Shown piece after piece: positions 33,544 to 41,770 of a DNA stretch of 64,000 bases. This DNA comes from Mucilaginibacter sp. SG564. GTDB lineage: Bacteria > Bacteroidota > Bacteroidia > Sphingobacteriales > Sphingobacteriaceae. The stretch is taken from assembly GCF_013149275.1 (NCBI RefSeq), contig NZ_JABGNA010000006.1, positions 186,001-250,000 of the forward strand, given 5' to 3'. A model generated the notes under the pieces. That model worked only from the letters and a program-made list of their open reading frames with translations, was not told the origin of the DNA and made no database searches. The translations under genes and the position numbers were made by a program. Positions within the stretch are counted from its first letter, which is position 1, and every line of letters starts with the position of its first letter.

Positions 33544-33727
33544 CAAGAATCAAGAGCCTCACCCAACCCTCTCCATCCCGATAGCTATCGGGAGAGAGGG
33601 CTTTAAAATAATCTTTTTAAAGTCTCCCCCTTTGGGGGAGATTTAGAGGGGGCTCTTGACTCTTGACTCTTGACTCTTGACTCTTGACTCTTGACTCTTG
33701 ACTCTTGACTCTTGACTCTTGACTCTC
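33544..33727. repeat. Heptamer tandem repeat and hairpins between convergent genes
   Basis: Ten perfect tandem copies of CTCTTGA occupy 33653-33722, followed by CTCT. The left partner CAAGAATCAAGAGCC (33544-33558) pairs with GGCTCTTGACTCTTG (33651-33665) with one mismatch. Between them lie CCCGATAGCTATCGGG (33577-33592) and a TCTCCCCCTTTGGGGGAGA hairpin. The block fills the space between the msrB stop and the stop of the convergent DeoR gene, so it probably acts as a bidirectional terminator. Confidence 0.85.
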
Positions 33728-33729
33728 TC

Positions 33730-34479
33730 TTACTTAATCAATATCCCTGCTTCTTTAAATCCACTCAGGTCTGTTGTGGATGGATCTTTTTCGGTAACAA
33801 TAACGTCGATGGCATTAGCCGCGCATACATAATACGGGTCCGACGCACCTATTTTATCGTAGGTGGATAGGGCGATAACATATTTTGATGTTTCGATCAT
33901 GGCCCTGTCAACCAGGCTTTCCTGGTAAGTAAAGCCGGTTAGGCCCAGCTTAAGATCAATGCTGCAAATACCCATCAGACACACATCTGCCCTGAAATTA
34001 CGTATGGCCTCAATGGTTTCATGCCCGGTAGTTGAAAACGCATGTTTGTTAAGCTCGCCGCCAATAAAAAAAACGGTAACATGGGGGTAATCCTCTAAAA
34101 TAGATACCACCGGGAAGCTGTTGGTAACAACGGTTAGGCTGATGTCTTTTGGCAACGCGGCAATAACCGCGGTGGTGGTGGTACCTCCATTAAGAATGAT
34201 AACCTGCCCGGGTTTTATAAATTCTAAAGCTTTTTGCGCTATTACTTTTTTATGATGTGTATCAATATGCTGACGTTCCTTAAAATGGGGATGTACTGGT
34301 GAACTCATAATGGCGCCACCCCGAACAGCTTTTAAGAGGCCCTTGTCTGATAATTCTTTGATATCCCTTCTAACCGTGTCTGTCGACACATTGAGCAAGC
34401 GGCTCAGATCGTCCAAAACAACTTTATTGTCCTGGGCAATCTGTTCAATTATTTTTTGAAGACGTTCTTCTTTCAGCAT
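33730..34479 (-). CDS. DeoR/GlpR-family transcriptional regulator
   Basis: A 249-residue DeoR-type repressor from the ATG at 34479. The frame stays open upstream, but those residues are not conserved and run into the divergent gene. The N-terminal winged helix has LSRLLNVSTDTVRRDIKEL, and the effector domain resembles a sugar-phosphate isomerase fold (LNGGTTTTAVIAALP, GICSID). DeoR proteins usually sense sugar phosphates. It is divergent from the DUF1569 gene, and the 97-bp shared spacer holds several TTATTGCA sites, a likely operator set. Confidence 0.94.
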   Translation of the reverse strand: MLKEERLQKIIEQIAQDNKVVLDDLSRLLNVSTDTVRRDIKELSDKGLLKAVRGGAIMSSPVHPHFKERQHIDTHHKKVIAQKALEFIKPGQVIILNGGTTTTAVIAALPKDISLTVVTNSFPVVSILEDYPHVTVFFIGGELNKHAFSTTGHETIEAIRNFRADVCLMGICSIDLKLGLTGFTYQESLVDRAMIETSKYVIALSTYDKIGASDPYYVCAANAIDVIVTEKDPSTTDLSGFKEAGILIK

Positions 34480-34504
34480 AAGAACAAATATAAGGATAAA
34501 TTGC

Positions 34505-34578
34505 TTATTGCAAATTATTGCATTAAATTCATATTTAATTTGCAATAAATTGATATTTATTGCATAATATTGCAATAT
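34505..34578. promoter_or_regulatory. Cluster of TTATTGCA operator-like sites
   Basis: The octamer TTATTGCA occurs at 34505, 34515 and 34557, and inverted at 34541-34548. The palindrome ATATTGCAATAT at 34567-34578 overlaps the start codon of the gene at 34577. The first two sites are 10 bp apart, one helical turn. These are good candidates for binding by the divergent DeoR regulator. Confidence 0.6.
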
Positions 34579-35026
34579 GAAAAATCTATTTAACCAAACC
34601 GACACATCTGAAATCCTTGATCGTGTTGAACATTTAAAGCCCACCCCAAAGCCGCTTTGGGGCAAAATGGAGATTGCGCAAATGCTGGCTCATTGCTCAG
34701 TAACACTGCAAATGGCTAATGGCGAAAAGAATTTACCAAGAACTTTTTTAGGCTGGATCTTCGGACGGATGGCCCAAAAGGAATATTTTAACGAAAAACC
34801 TTTTGCGCAGAATGTGCCATCAGACAAGCATTTGAAAATTACTGACAACAGGGATTTCGCGACAGAAAAACAAAGACTAATAGCATATATCAAAAAATTC
34901 CAGGCTGCCGGCGAAAATGGGGCAACCAAGCACCCACATCCTTTTTTCGGGGAGCTTACACCGGCTACCTGGGGCGTTGGTATGCATAAACATCTTGATC
35001 ATCATTTACGACAGTTTGGAGCTTAA
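34577..35026 (+). CDS. DUF1569 family protein (DinB-like)
   Basis: A 149-residue DUF1569 protein. Landmarks are WGKMEIAQMLAHCSVTLQMA near the start and HPFFGELTPATWGVGMHKH with HLDHHLRQF at the end. The histidines fit the metal-binding four-helix bundle of the DinB/YfiT superfamily. No reaction is established. It is 97 bp from the divergent DeoR gene and 19 bp before a nucleotidase-like gene. Confidence 0.86.
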   Translation: MKNLFNQTDTSEILDRVEHLKPTPKPLWGKMEIAQMLAHCSVTLQMANGEKNLPRTFLGWIFGRMAQKEYFNEKPFAQNVPSDKHLKITDNRDFATEKQRLIAYIKKFQAAGENGATKHPHPFFGELTPATWGVGMHKHLDHHLRQFGA

Positions 35027-35045
35027 AGAATAACAACAATAAAAC

Positions 35046-35603
35046 ATGAAGAAATTAAAAAGAATTGCAGTAGATATGGACGGCGTTTTGGCAGATACCG
35101 ATACGCAATATTTAACCTGGTACTACAATACCTATGGTGTGCAGATCCCTTATGAACACATGGTAGGTAAGCCCGAAGGAGAAGGTTTCCCGGAGGAAGG
35201 CGCCATACGCAAGTTTATATTATCACCTGGCTTTTTCCGTACCCTGCCGGTGGTTCCGGGCGCAGTGGAGGCTATCAGGGAACTGATGGAGGATTACGAA
35301 ATTTTTATCGTATCGGCGGCCATGGAATTCCCCTTATCACTGCCCGAAAAATATGAGTGGCTGCAGGAGCACTTTCCATTTATACCCTGGACCCATATTG
35401 TTTTTTGCGGTGATAAAAGCCTCATCAATACCGATTACATGATCGATGATCATCCTAAAAACCTGGATAAATTTAAAGGGACAACCATTATGTTTAATGC
35501 TGCACATAATGCCAATATTGATCATCATCAGCGGGTACGGTCATGGGCAGAGGTATTAACTTTATTAAAAAAAGAAAATGATCTGATACCCGAAATAGAA
35601 TAA
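35046..35603 (+). CDS. HAD-family 5'(3')-deoxyribonucleotidase-like protein
   Basis: A 185-residue HAD phosphatase of the NT5C type. The catalytic motif is DMDGVLADTD with the nucleophile Asp10, motif II lies around FIVSAAMEFP, and motif IV is YMIDDHPKNLDKF. These proteins dephosphorylate deoxynucleoside monophosphates. It follows the DUF1569 gene closely and may share its promoter and DeoR control, which would suit a regulator that senses deoxyribose phosphates; that link is inference. Confidence 0.88.
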   Translation: MKKLKRIAVDMDGVLADTDTQYLTWYYNTYGVQIPYEHMVGKPEGEGFPEEGAIRKFILSPGFFRTLPVVPGAVEAIRELMEDYEIFIVSAAMEFPLSLPEKYEWLQEHFPFIPWTHIVFCGDKSLINTDYMIDDHPKNLDKFKGTTIMFNAAHNANIDHHQRVRSWAEVLTLLKKENDLIPEIE

Positions 35604-35731
35604 TAGATAAACCAAAACCCCTTGAAATTACCGTAAATATAATGAAAACGGCAGAGCGCCGTTATAGAGCTAATACCAGATACTTATCTTATTCTATCTA
35701 TAAATACCGATCAACTTTACTCAATCTCAGC

Positions 35732-35763
35732 AAACCCGCTTTATGTTAATATAAAGCGGGTTT
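35732..35763. terminator. Bidirectional hairpin terminator
   Basis: AAACCCGCTTTAT and ATAAAGCGGGTTT pair perfectly around a 6-base loop and are followed by TTGT. It lies between the stops of the convergent nucleotidase and Dabb genes. Confidence 0.85.
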
Positions 35764-35785
35764 TGTATGTATGGTATTTTATAGT

Positions 35786-36082
35786 TTATTCGGCATCGTA
35801 TATCACTACTTTATCAAAGTATACGCGGAAACCATCCAAAAAAGCCAGGTGCAATGGGTGGGTTTGATAAACATCGTGCCCGGCCAGATCATCAAAAAAT
35901 ACGGTTAAGCTAAAAGTATAGGTGGTATCCACAACTGCACGTTCAATGGGGGCAGGTGTACCAATATGTAATGTTTTAATGCTTTCAACGCCTGCTAATG
36001 TTTCCAGGCTTTTACGAAAAGCTATTTTTTGATCAGCGGTAGTGTCGGCTTTGAGCCAGAATAAAACGTGGTGTACTATCAT
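35786..36082 (-). CDS. Dabb (stress-responsive A/B barrel) domain protein
   Basis: A 98-residue protein consisting of one Dabb domain, a dimeric alpha/beta barrel. It begins MIVHHVLFWLKAD and has THPLHLAFLDGF near the end, both family features. Dabb proteins include plant olivetolic acid cyclase and stress proteins; the bacterial role is not known. It has its own promoter with a TACATTTG box at 36097-36104 and a very short leader. Confidence 0.9.
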   Translation of the reverse strand: MIVHHVLFWLKADTTADQKIAFRKSLETLAGVESIKTLHIGTPAPIERAVVDTTYTFSLTVFFDDLAGHDVYQTHPLHLAFLDGFRVYFDKVVIYDAE

Positions 36083-36096
36083 TGTTTAAATTTTGA

Positions 36097-36124
36097 CAAA
36101 TGTAATGAATAGGTATTTTTACCT
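36097..36124 (-). promoter_or_regulatory. Promoter of the Dabb gene
   Basis: On the - strand TACATTTG matches the -7 consensus TAnnTTTG. Just upstream is the small palindrome AGGTA-TTTT-TACCT (36111-36124). The -7 box ends 14 bp before the start codon, leaving almost no leader. Confidence 0.5.
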
Positions 36125-36223
36125 CATCGGGTTTTATAGATTTTTGTAACAGATTATTTAACCCTGATTTAAGCTAAAATCCAAATGGATAAAGCACCTT
36201 TGTGGCTACTGAAATATAGAACT

Positions 36224-37126
36224 ATGCAAAGAAGATCGGCCCTGAAAAATATCGGGGGACTGCTGTTGGTCCCTTCTCTAACGTTTGGTAAAACATCAGC
36301 AAAAAACGAGCCCGTTTTGAGGGTAGCCCATTTAACCGATATCCACCTTAAAAATAAATTCGATGCGCCGGCCAGGTTTGCCAAATGTCTGCACCATGTG
36401 CAACAGCAAAGCCCCAAAGTTGATCTGGTATTGAATGGCGGCGACGTGGTATTTGATATGAACAAGGAAAATCTCAGCACCATAAACGATCAATGGCAAC
36501 TAAGCAAATCCATCATGAAGGCCGATTGCAGCGTACCGGTACGTTACTGCCTGGGCAATCATGACATCTGGTGGAACGAGAACGATAAAGGACAAGCTAT
36601 TTACGGCAAAAAATACTCCATGGATCAGCTGGGCCTTGTTAAACCTTATTATAGTTTTACGCAAAACGGCTGGAAATTCATTATCCTGGATAGTGTTCAC
36701 CTGGATATTGACAATACCTGGTACATCGGCAAACTGGGCGATGAGCAATTTGCCTGGCTCGAACAGGAATTGAAAACTACCGATCCATCTACTCCGGTGT
36801 TGGTGATGACGCATATCCCTATCCTGACAGCCACTAACCTGATTGAGGATAACACCGTGAACCGGTGGACAATGTATGGCGGCGATATGCATACCGATAA
36901 TGCCAAGATCATCAAACTGTTTTACCAGCATCCCAACGTAAAGCTTTGCCTGAGCGGGCACATCCACCTACGCGAAAAACTGGTGTATAACCATGTTACC
37001 TACCTTTGCAATGGTGCGGTAAGCGGTGCCTGGTGGGAAGGCAACCGCAGGGAAACGGCTCCCGGTTATGGGCTTATAGATCTGTATGCCGATGGCAGTT
37101 TTACCGAAGATTATATCAACTATTAA
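36224..37126 (+). CDS. Exported calcineurin-like metallophosphoesterase
   Basis: A 300-residue metallophosphoesterase from the ATG at 36224; an upstream in-frame ATG at 36185 would precede the signal sequence. The N-terminus MQRRSALKNIGGLLLVPS resembles a Tat signal, although the Arg pair is not followed by the full consensus. All five metal-binding blocks are present: LTDIH, NGGDVVFD, GNHDIW, MTHIPIL and SGHIHLRE. It should hydrolyse a phosphomonoester or diester in the periplasm. Its 3' end overlaps the convergent MocR gene by 11 bp. Confidence 0.92.
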   Translation: MQRRSALKNIGGLLLVPSLTFGKTSAKNEPVLRVAHLTDIHLKNKFDAPARFAKCLHHVQQQSPKVDLVLNGGDVVFDMNKENLSTINDQWQLSKSIMKADCSVPVRYCLGNHDIWWNENDKGQAIYGKKYSMDQLGLVKPYYSFTQNGWKFIILDSVHLDIDNTWYIGKLGDEQFAWLEQELKTTDPSTPVLVMTHIPILTATNLIEDNTVNRWTMYGGDMHTDNAKIIKLFYQHPNVKLCLSGHIHLREKLVYNHVTYLCNGAVSGAWWEGNRRETAPGYGLIDLYADGSFTEDYINY

Positions 37127-38606
37127 GCGATTTTTTAACAGCCGATGTTAATATCCCGGTAGCGGTTTCCAGCTCTTTGGGCGTTAAAGAGGCAAAGCCT
37201 AAACGCACCGAAGAGCTGGGAAATGCGGCGTCATGGTAATAACCATTGCCATTACTTACGGACAAGCCCATAACCGCGGCTTTTTCAGCCACTTCACGGG
37301 CTTTAATGCCATTGAGATAATTTACCCAAACTGCAAAACCACCATCGGGTATTTTAAAACTAATATGTTCATGAAGCTGCTCTTTGAGCAGGTTACAAAA
37401 TACATCGCGCCGTTCGTGGTAGGTTTTGTTGGCTTTTTTCAGATGCCGGCCTATATCGCCGTTCTTTAGCAGGTTGGACATGGCTTCTTCTAAAAGTAAT
37501 TCGCCCTGCCTGTCAATCAATCTGCGTAAGCGGGCGGCCTGTGTAATTAAGTTGGGCGGTGCCACCATAAAGCCGATGCGGATACCCGGCGCTATGGTTT
37601 TACAAAACGAGCCGATATAAATGATACTACCATAGTAATCGGCGCTGGCCAATGGTAAGATGGGGCCGCTTGAGTAATGAAAATCATAATCATAATCGTC
37701 CTCAACAATTGCAAAACGGTATTTATGCGCAAGCTCCAGCAGCTGCATGCGCCGTTCAGAACTTAAGGTAACCGTAGTTGGGCGGTGATGATGCGGAATA
37801 ACATATACCAGTTTTACCTTTTTCTTTTTACAGATAGCTTCCACGGCTTCCAGGTCAATCCCACACTCATCAACCGGAACCAGCGCCATTTGCGCCCCGG
37901 CCTGTTCAAAAGTGTGGTTTGCTTCAGGATAGCCGGGATCGGCAGCAATTACCGTATCGTTTTTGGAGAGTAATATCTGGGCGGTGAGGTATAGGGCCAT
38001 TTGCACACCTTTGGTAATCATGATATGCTCAGGATTAACCTGCAAGCCGCGTGTTTCGCCCAAAAAACGGGCAAGCTCTGTACGCAGGTTTTCGGAACCA
38101 TACTCCGGGCCGTACATAAGGTATTGTTGGGTGAAATGATAATTGCCAAAGCGCCGGTATTCGCGTACCATCAGGTCAATTGGAGCTAAGCGGGTATCCG
38201 GAAAACCATCGTTAATGACCAGGTTAGCATGATGAGCAGGCTTAAATAATTGGGGAAAGGGGATCCTGTTGTCGTCTACGTCAAAATAGGTTTTTGCATT
38301 ATAACCACCTGGTTCGGCATGCTCAGATAACTGTCGTGGTTTAATATCGGGGAGGTTCTTAGCTACAAAAAGACCCCGGCGCGGATAAACCTCAACCCAG
38401 CTTTGTGCATACAGCTCGTCATAGGCGGCTACCACGGTTTGACGGTGTATGGCTAGTTTTTGCGCCAATGCCCGGCTGCCTGGTAATGCCGAGCCTGGCT
38501 TTAATTTACCCTGACGTATCTGGCCAATAATGCCATTGGCAATTTGGAGATAAACCGGTGTTTGCGCAGTTTTGTCAATCGGTATTAAAAATTCGGCTAA
38601 GTGCAT
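37116..38606 (-). CDS. MocR/PdxR-family regulator (GntR HTH fused to aminotransferase domain)
   Basis: A 496-residue MocR-type regulator from the ATG at 38606. Upstream in-frame residues are unconserved and overlap the divergent promoter. The N-terminal GntR winged helix has LPGSRALAQKLAIHRQTVVA. The rest is a fold-type I aminotransferase domain, with the PLP lysine in YIGSFCKTIAPGIRIGF. Such proteins sense PLP or an amino-acid-like ligand. A TGGACCA palindrome abuts its own start codon, and more copies lie upstream of the DoxX-cupin-EamA operon, its likely target. Confidence 0.94.
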   Translation of the reverse strand: MHLAEFLIPIDKTAQTPVYLQIANGIIGQIRQGKLKPGSALPGSRALAQKLAIHRQTVVAAYDELYAQSWVEVYPRRGLFVAKNLPDIKPRQLSEHAEPGGYNAKTYFDVDDNRIPFPQLFKPAHHANLVINDGFPDTRLAPIDLMVREYRRFGNYHFTQQYLMYGPEYGSENLRTELARFLGETRGLQVNPEHIMITKGVQMALYLTAQILLSKNDTVIAADPGYPEANHTFEQAGAQMALVPVDECGIDLEAVEAICKKKKVKLVYVIPHHHRPTTVTLSSERRMQLLELAHKYRFAIVEDDYDYDFHYSSGPILPLASADYYGSIIYIGSFCKTIAPGIRIGFMVAPPNLITQAARLRRLIDRQGELLLEEAMSNLLKNGDIGRHLKKANKTYHERRDVFCNLLKEQLHEHISFKIPDGGFAVWVNYLNGIKAREVAEKAAVMGLSVSNGNGYYHDAAFPSSSVRLGFASLTPKELETATGILTSAVKKSLNS

Positions 38607-38617
38607 ACTGGACCAGT
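38607..38617. promoter_or_regulatory. TGGACCA operator at the MocR start
   Basis: ACTGG-A-CCAGT is a perfect 11-base palindrome directly upstream of the MocR start codon. The same TGGACCA word recurs at 39278, 39301 and (inverted) 39314. It suggests autoregulation. Confidence 0.55.
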
Positions 38618-38703
38618 TGGCTATTGGTTTATGAATGATAAATATAGGCCAATGCTTTTTTATTGGATACAATAAAAACAAAATTTGTACATTAATCGGC
38701 ATA

Positions 38704-39270
38704 ATGACGGCAGAACTTAGGGCTTTTATAAAACAATACGCGGATCTTGACGAGGATAAGCTGGATGCTGTTACCCAGAAGTTTAAGCAACGCAGCCTGA
38801 AAAAGAATGATCTTTTATTGGAGGAAGGCTTGGTATGCTCCGACCTGGTTTTTGTGCAGCAGGGCTGTTTACGACTGTATTATTTGCAGGATGAGGTAGA
38901 AATATCGGTGTGGTTTGCTTTTGAATATTCCTCGGCTATTGAGATCTATAGTTTTATCAGCGAAAAACCCTCAAAGTATTTTTTGCAGGCTATTGAGGAC
39001 ACAGTAATATGGTACCTGCCCAAAAGCGAACTGACCAACTTGTATAGACAATACCCGGAAATGCAGGAAATGATGCGCAATTTTTGGGAAGATGTGATCC
39101 TTAATCTGCTGGAGCGGTTCACTGCCCTCCAACGGGATTCGGCCGAACAGCGTTACCTCGACCTGCTGACCAAACCTACTTTTCTGCAAAAGATACCTCA
39201 GAAATATCTCGCCTCATTCATCGGCGTTACTCCTACGTCCCTGAGCCGGATAAGAAAGAATATCCGCTAA
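38704..39270 (+). CDS. Crp/Fnr-family transcriptional regulator
   Basis: A 188-residue cyclic-nucleotide-binding-fold protein from the ATG at 38704. The N-terminal beta roll includes LKKNDLLLEEG and FVQQGCLRLYY, and the C-terminal part has SAEQRYLDLLTKPTF and KYLASFIGVTPTSLSRIRKN. The cAMP-contacting residues of true Crp are not evident, as in many Bacteroidota members. It is divergent from the MocR gene and separated from the DoxX operon by the operator-rich 95-bp spacer, so it may be coregulated. Confidence 0.92.
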   Translation: MTAELRAFIKQYADLDEDKLDAVTQKFKQRSLKKNDLLLEEGLVCSDLVFVQQGCLRLYYLQDEVEISVWFAFEYSSAIEIYSFISEKPSKYFLQAIEDTVIWYLPKSELTNLYRQYPEMQEMMRNFWEDVILNLLERFTALQRDSAEQRYLDLLTKPTFLQKIPQKYLASFIGVTPTSLSRIRKNIR

Positions 39271-39277
39271 CTCAAAC

Positions 39278-39337
39278 TGGACCATCTTCGTTATTATTAG
39301 TGGACCACATAAGTGGTCCACAGGCGGCGTACCTTTA
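39278..39337 (+). promoter_or_regulatory. MocR-type operator repeats and promoter of the DoxX-cupin-EamA operon
   Basis: TGGACCA occurs at 39278-39284 and 39301-39307, and TGGTCCA at 39314-39320. The last two form the perfect palindrome GTGGACCAC-ATAA-GTGGTCCAC (39300-39321). A -7-like TACCTTTA follows at 39330-39337, so the sites cover the -33 region, as expected for an activator such as MocR. Confidence 0.65.
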
Positions 39338-39364
39338 AGTGTTATTTAATAAAACACAAAGATT

Positions 39365-39865
39365 ATGCAGCTGACTCAAAATTTTAAACTCCCCTCCCTG
39401 TACTTACGCGTAGCCATAGGCTCGGCTTATTTATGGGAAGTTGCCGACCGTTTGGGTGTATTAGGCGCTCATGGCAGGCCGCATGTAGGCTGGGGCGACT
39501 GGCCGCATTTTGTGGATTATGCCCGCCAGGTTATGAGCTTTTTGCCAGCATCGGTAATTCCCGCTTTTGCTACCCTCGCTACCATAGGCGAAGCTGTTTT
39601 TGGTTTCCTGATCCTGATAGGTTTGTTCACCCGCCAGGCGGCAATTGGTTCCGGAATTTTAGGATTCTGTTTTGCCTTAGCCATGGCCATATCCTTTGGT
39701 ATCGAATCGCCGTTGGGTTATTCGGTATTTACACTGAGCGCGGCGAGTATTTTGCTGGCCAGCTTACCATCATACGCCTGGAGCATCGACAGCCTGCTAT
39801 CACATCAAAAAATCAACAAGCAACTGAGTATTTACCAGGATAAAAACGGTGTAGAAACTGTTTGA
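39365..39865 (+). CDS. DoxX-family membrane protein
   Basis: A 166-residue DoxX-like protein with four membrane segments. Features are LYLRVAIGSAYLWEVADRL at the start, a hydrophilic loop with PHVGWGDWPHF, and the IGEAVFGFLILIGLFTR segment typical of the family. DoxX proteins are small quinone- or redox-linked membrane subunits of uncertain function. First gene of the operon under the TGGACCA repeats. Confidence 0.9.
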   Translation: MQLTQNFKLPSLYLRVAIGSAYLWEVADRLGVLGAHGRPHVGWGDWPHFVDYARQVMSFLPASVIPAFATLATIGEAVFGFLILIGLFTRQAAIGSGILGFCFALAMAISFGIESPLGYSVFTLSAASILLASLPSYAWSIDSLLSHQKINKQLSIYQDKNGVETV

Positions 39866-39884
39866 GTCCATAAATTTTATAAAA

Positions 39885-40313
39885 ATGAATACATTATTTA
39901 TCGCTATATTAACGCTTTTGCCCCCATGCTTTGGCAAGTTAAGTACGCCGAAACAGGTACACCATAAAGAGCAGAGCAACATAACTGAAACTTATCTGCT
40001 CAAAACCTTGCTCAATCAGCGGGGTATCAACAATAAAGAGGTGCAAATGCTGGTGGTAACCTTTCCGCCGGCAAGTGTGTCCGCCGCGCACAGGCACCCT
40101 TTTCCAACTTTTGGCTATTTGCTGGAAGGTGAGCTGGAATCAACTTTTGAGGGCAAAACCTATCATTATAAACCCGGCGATTCATTTTATGAAAAGCCAA
40201 ACGGCCTGCATGCGGTAACCCGTAATAGCAGCAAGAATAAACCGGCCAAGCTACTGGTATTCTTCATCGCCGAAAAAAATAAACCTACTACCGTACCTGT
40301 AAAAACTAAATAA
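39885..40313 (+). CDS. Exported cupin-domain protein
   Basis: A 142-residue protein with a hydrophobic N-terminal segment (MNTLFIAILTLLPPCFG) that is probably a signal peptide, followed by one cupin-2 domain. AAHRHPFPTFGYLLEGELES carries the metal-binding His-x-His and the conserved Gly-Glu, and the second motif is YKPGDSFYEKPNGLHAV. It could bind a metal and a small organic ligand in the periplasm. It lies 19 bp after the DoxX gene. Confidence 0.9.
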   Translation: MNTLFIAILTLLPPCFGKLSTPKQVHHKEQSNITETYLLKTLLNQRGINNKEVQMLVVTFPPASVSAAHRHPFPTFGYLLEGELESTFEGKTYHYKPGDSFYEKPNGLHAVTRNSSKNKPAKLLVFFIAEKNKPTTVPVKTK

Positions 40314-40314
40314 T

Positions 40315-41337
40315 ATGAAAACTGCGACTTCAAATAAACCATCAACCTTTTTAGTGGTAATAGCCTTTGTCATTGTTTATGTGGTATGGGGCTCCACCTA
40401 CTTTTTTATCCAGATGGCCGTACACGGCTTTCCGCCTATGCTGATGGGAGCTGTTCGCTTTTTTACAGCTGGCATATTGTTATTAACATGGTGTCAGTTG
40501 AAAGGTGATAAGCTTTGGGTTAAAAGAGATATCATCACTTCGGCCATCAGTGGTTTGCTGATGCTTTTTGTGGGTACCGGTATTGTGTTCTGGGCCGAAC
40601 GTACCCTGCCAAGCGCTATGGTGGCCATCCTGGTATCGGCCAACCCTATTTGGTTTGTAATTCTTGACAGGATAAACTGGAAAGCCAATTTTAAAAGCCG
40701 TACCACCATTGCTGGATTGATACTGGGTTTTGCCGGGGTGATCCTGCTTTTTGGTGAGGCTTTCAGCAAATCATTATCTGGTGCCATAAGCCATGAGCAG
40801 TTAACCGGCCTGATCCTGCTGCTGGCCGGCCCTATTGCCTGGTCGGCAGGCTCGTTGGTTTCCAAAAAACGGGGTAGCGATGCTCCGGCAAGGGTAAACA
40901 CCTCCTGGCAAATGATCATCTCGGGTCTGGCCTTTATACCTGCCAGTTTGTTTGGCCATGAACTGGGTTCATTTCATCTGGCCAGTGTGCCTTTGCAGTC
41001 ATGGTTGGCTATTGTGTACCTGATATTTTTTGGTTCGATAGCCGCATTCAGCGCATATGTATGGTTATTGAAAGTGCGCCCGGCAACCGAGGTAAGTACG
41101 CACTCCTATGTAAACCCGGTTATAGCCGTGTTGTTGGGTATCCTGTTTGCTCATGAAAACATATCAGTACTGCAAATATTTGGCCTTATAGTGATATTAA
41201 TCAGTGTGTTACTGGTGAACATGGCTAAATATGGCAAAATCACCTTTATACGCTCGTGGTTTAAATTAGGCAGCCGTAATGATAAATTAGTAGAACATTT
41301 AAGCCCTGCCCAGCGTACTAAAGTCTGTCTGGATTAA
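40315..41337 (+). CDS. EamA/RhaT-family drug/metabolite transporter
   Basis: A 340-residue inner-membrane transporter with ten membrane helices in two EamA repeats. It begins IAFVIVYVVWGSTYFFIQMA, and has AERTLPSAMVAILVSANP at the end of helix 3-4 and STHSYVNPVIAVLLG in the second repeat, both typical. DMT exporters carry amino acids or other metabolites out of the cell. It starts 1 bp after the cupin stop. Together with a PLP-linked MocR regulator, export of an amino-acid-like compound is plausible. Confidence 0.93.
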   Translation: MKTATSNKPSTFLVVIAFVIVYVVWGSTYFFIQMAVHGFPPMLMGAVRFFTAGILLLTWCQLKGDKLWVKRDIITSAISGLLMLFVGTGIVFWAERTLPSAMVAILVSANPIWFVILDRINWKANFKSRTTIAGLILGFAGVILLFGEAFSKSLSGAISHEQLTGLILLLAGPIAWSAGSLVSKKRGSDAPARVNTSWQMIISGLAFIPASLFGHELGSFHLASVPLQSWLAIVYLIFFGSIAAFSAYVWLLKVRPATEVSTHSYVNPVIAVLLGILFAHENISVLQIFGLIVILISVLLVNMAKYGKITFIRSWFKLGSRNDKLVEHLSPAQRTKVCLD

Positions 41338-41363
41338 TTCGTAATAACCTAAAAAACAATCAC

Positions 41364-41744
41364 ATGAATACGAAAAAGATTAACATTGCTTACTGGATTT
41401 TTACCATTTTGCTATTGGCCTTTATGGGATTAGGCGCGGTGCCAGATCTGTTGTCGATGCCCGAAGCCCTGGCCATATTTAAGCAATTGGGGTATCCTGC
41501 TTACCTATCACCCTTTTTAGGTGCTGCTAAATTACTGGGCGTGATCGCTATTTTAATTCCCGGTTTTCCCAGGATCAAGGAATGGGTGTACGCGGGTTTT
41601 GTTTTTGACCTTACCGGAGCTACGTATTCTTCCCTGGCTATAGGCACACCGGTATTACAGGTATTGCCTATGTTAATTGGTTTCGCGCTGATCATAGGGT
41701 CCTACATTTATCACCATAAAAGATTAAAGGCTAAACAAGCCTGA
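41364..41744 (+). CDS. DoxX-like membrane protein
   Basis: A 126-residue protein with four membrane segments, DoxX_2-like. Family blocks are LGYPAYLSPFLGAAKLLG and WVYAGFVFDLTGA. The last gene of the operon, 26 bp after the transporter, and different from the DoxX protein that opens it. An imperfect inverted repeat follows at 41771-41921. Confidence 0.88.
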   Translation: MNTKKINIAYWIFTILLLAFMGLGAVPDLLSMPEALAIFKQLGYPAYLSPFLGAAKLLGVIAILIPGFPRIKEWVYAGFVFDLTGATYSSLAIGTPVLQVLPMLIGFALIIGSYIYHHKRLKAKQA

Positions 41745-41770
41745 TCTATTTTAAGAGAATCAAGATACAA

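Noticed and set aside
33653..33722. Regular repeat as a possible CRISPR array
   Set aside because: Units are 7 bp with no spacers and no cas genes nearby; a simple tandem repeat.
34480..34665. N-terminal extension of the DeoR regulator
   Set aside because: Residues upstream of MLKEERLQ are unlike the family and overlap the divergent gene and operator region; start moved to 34479.
39433..39843. Second open frame within the first DoxX gene
   Set aside because: Cys/Arg-rich translation without family features; the other frame gives a clear DoxX protein.
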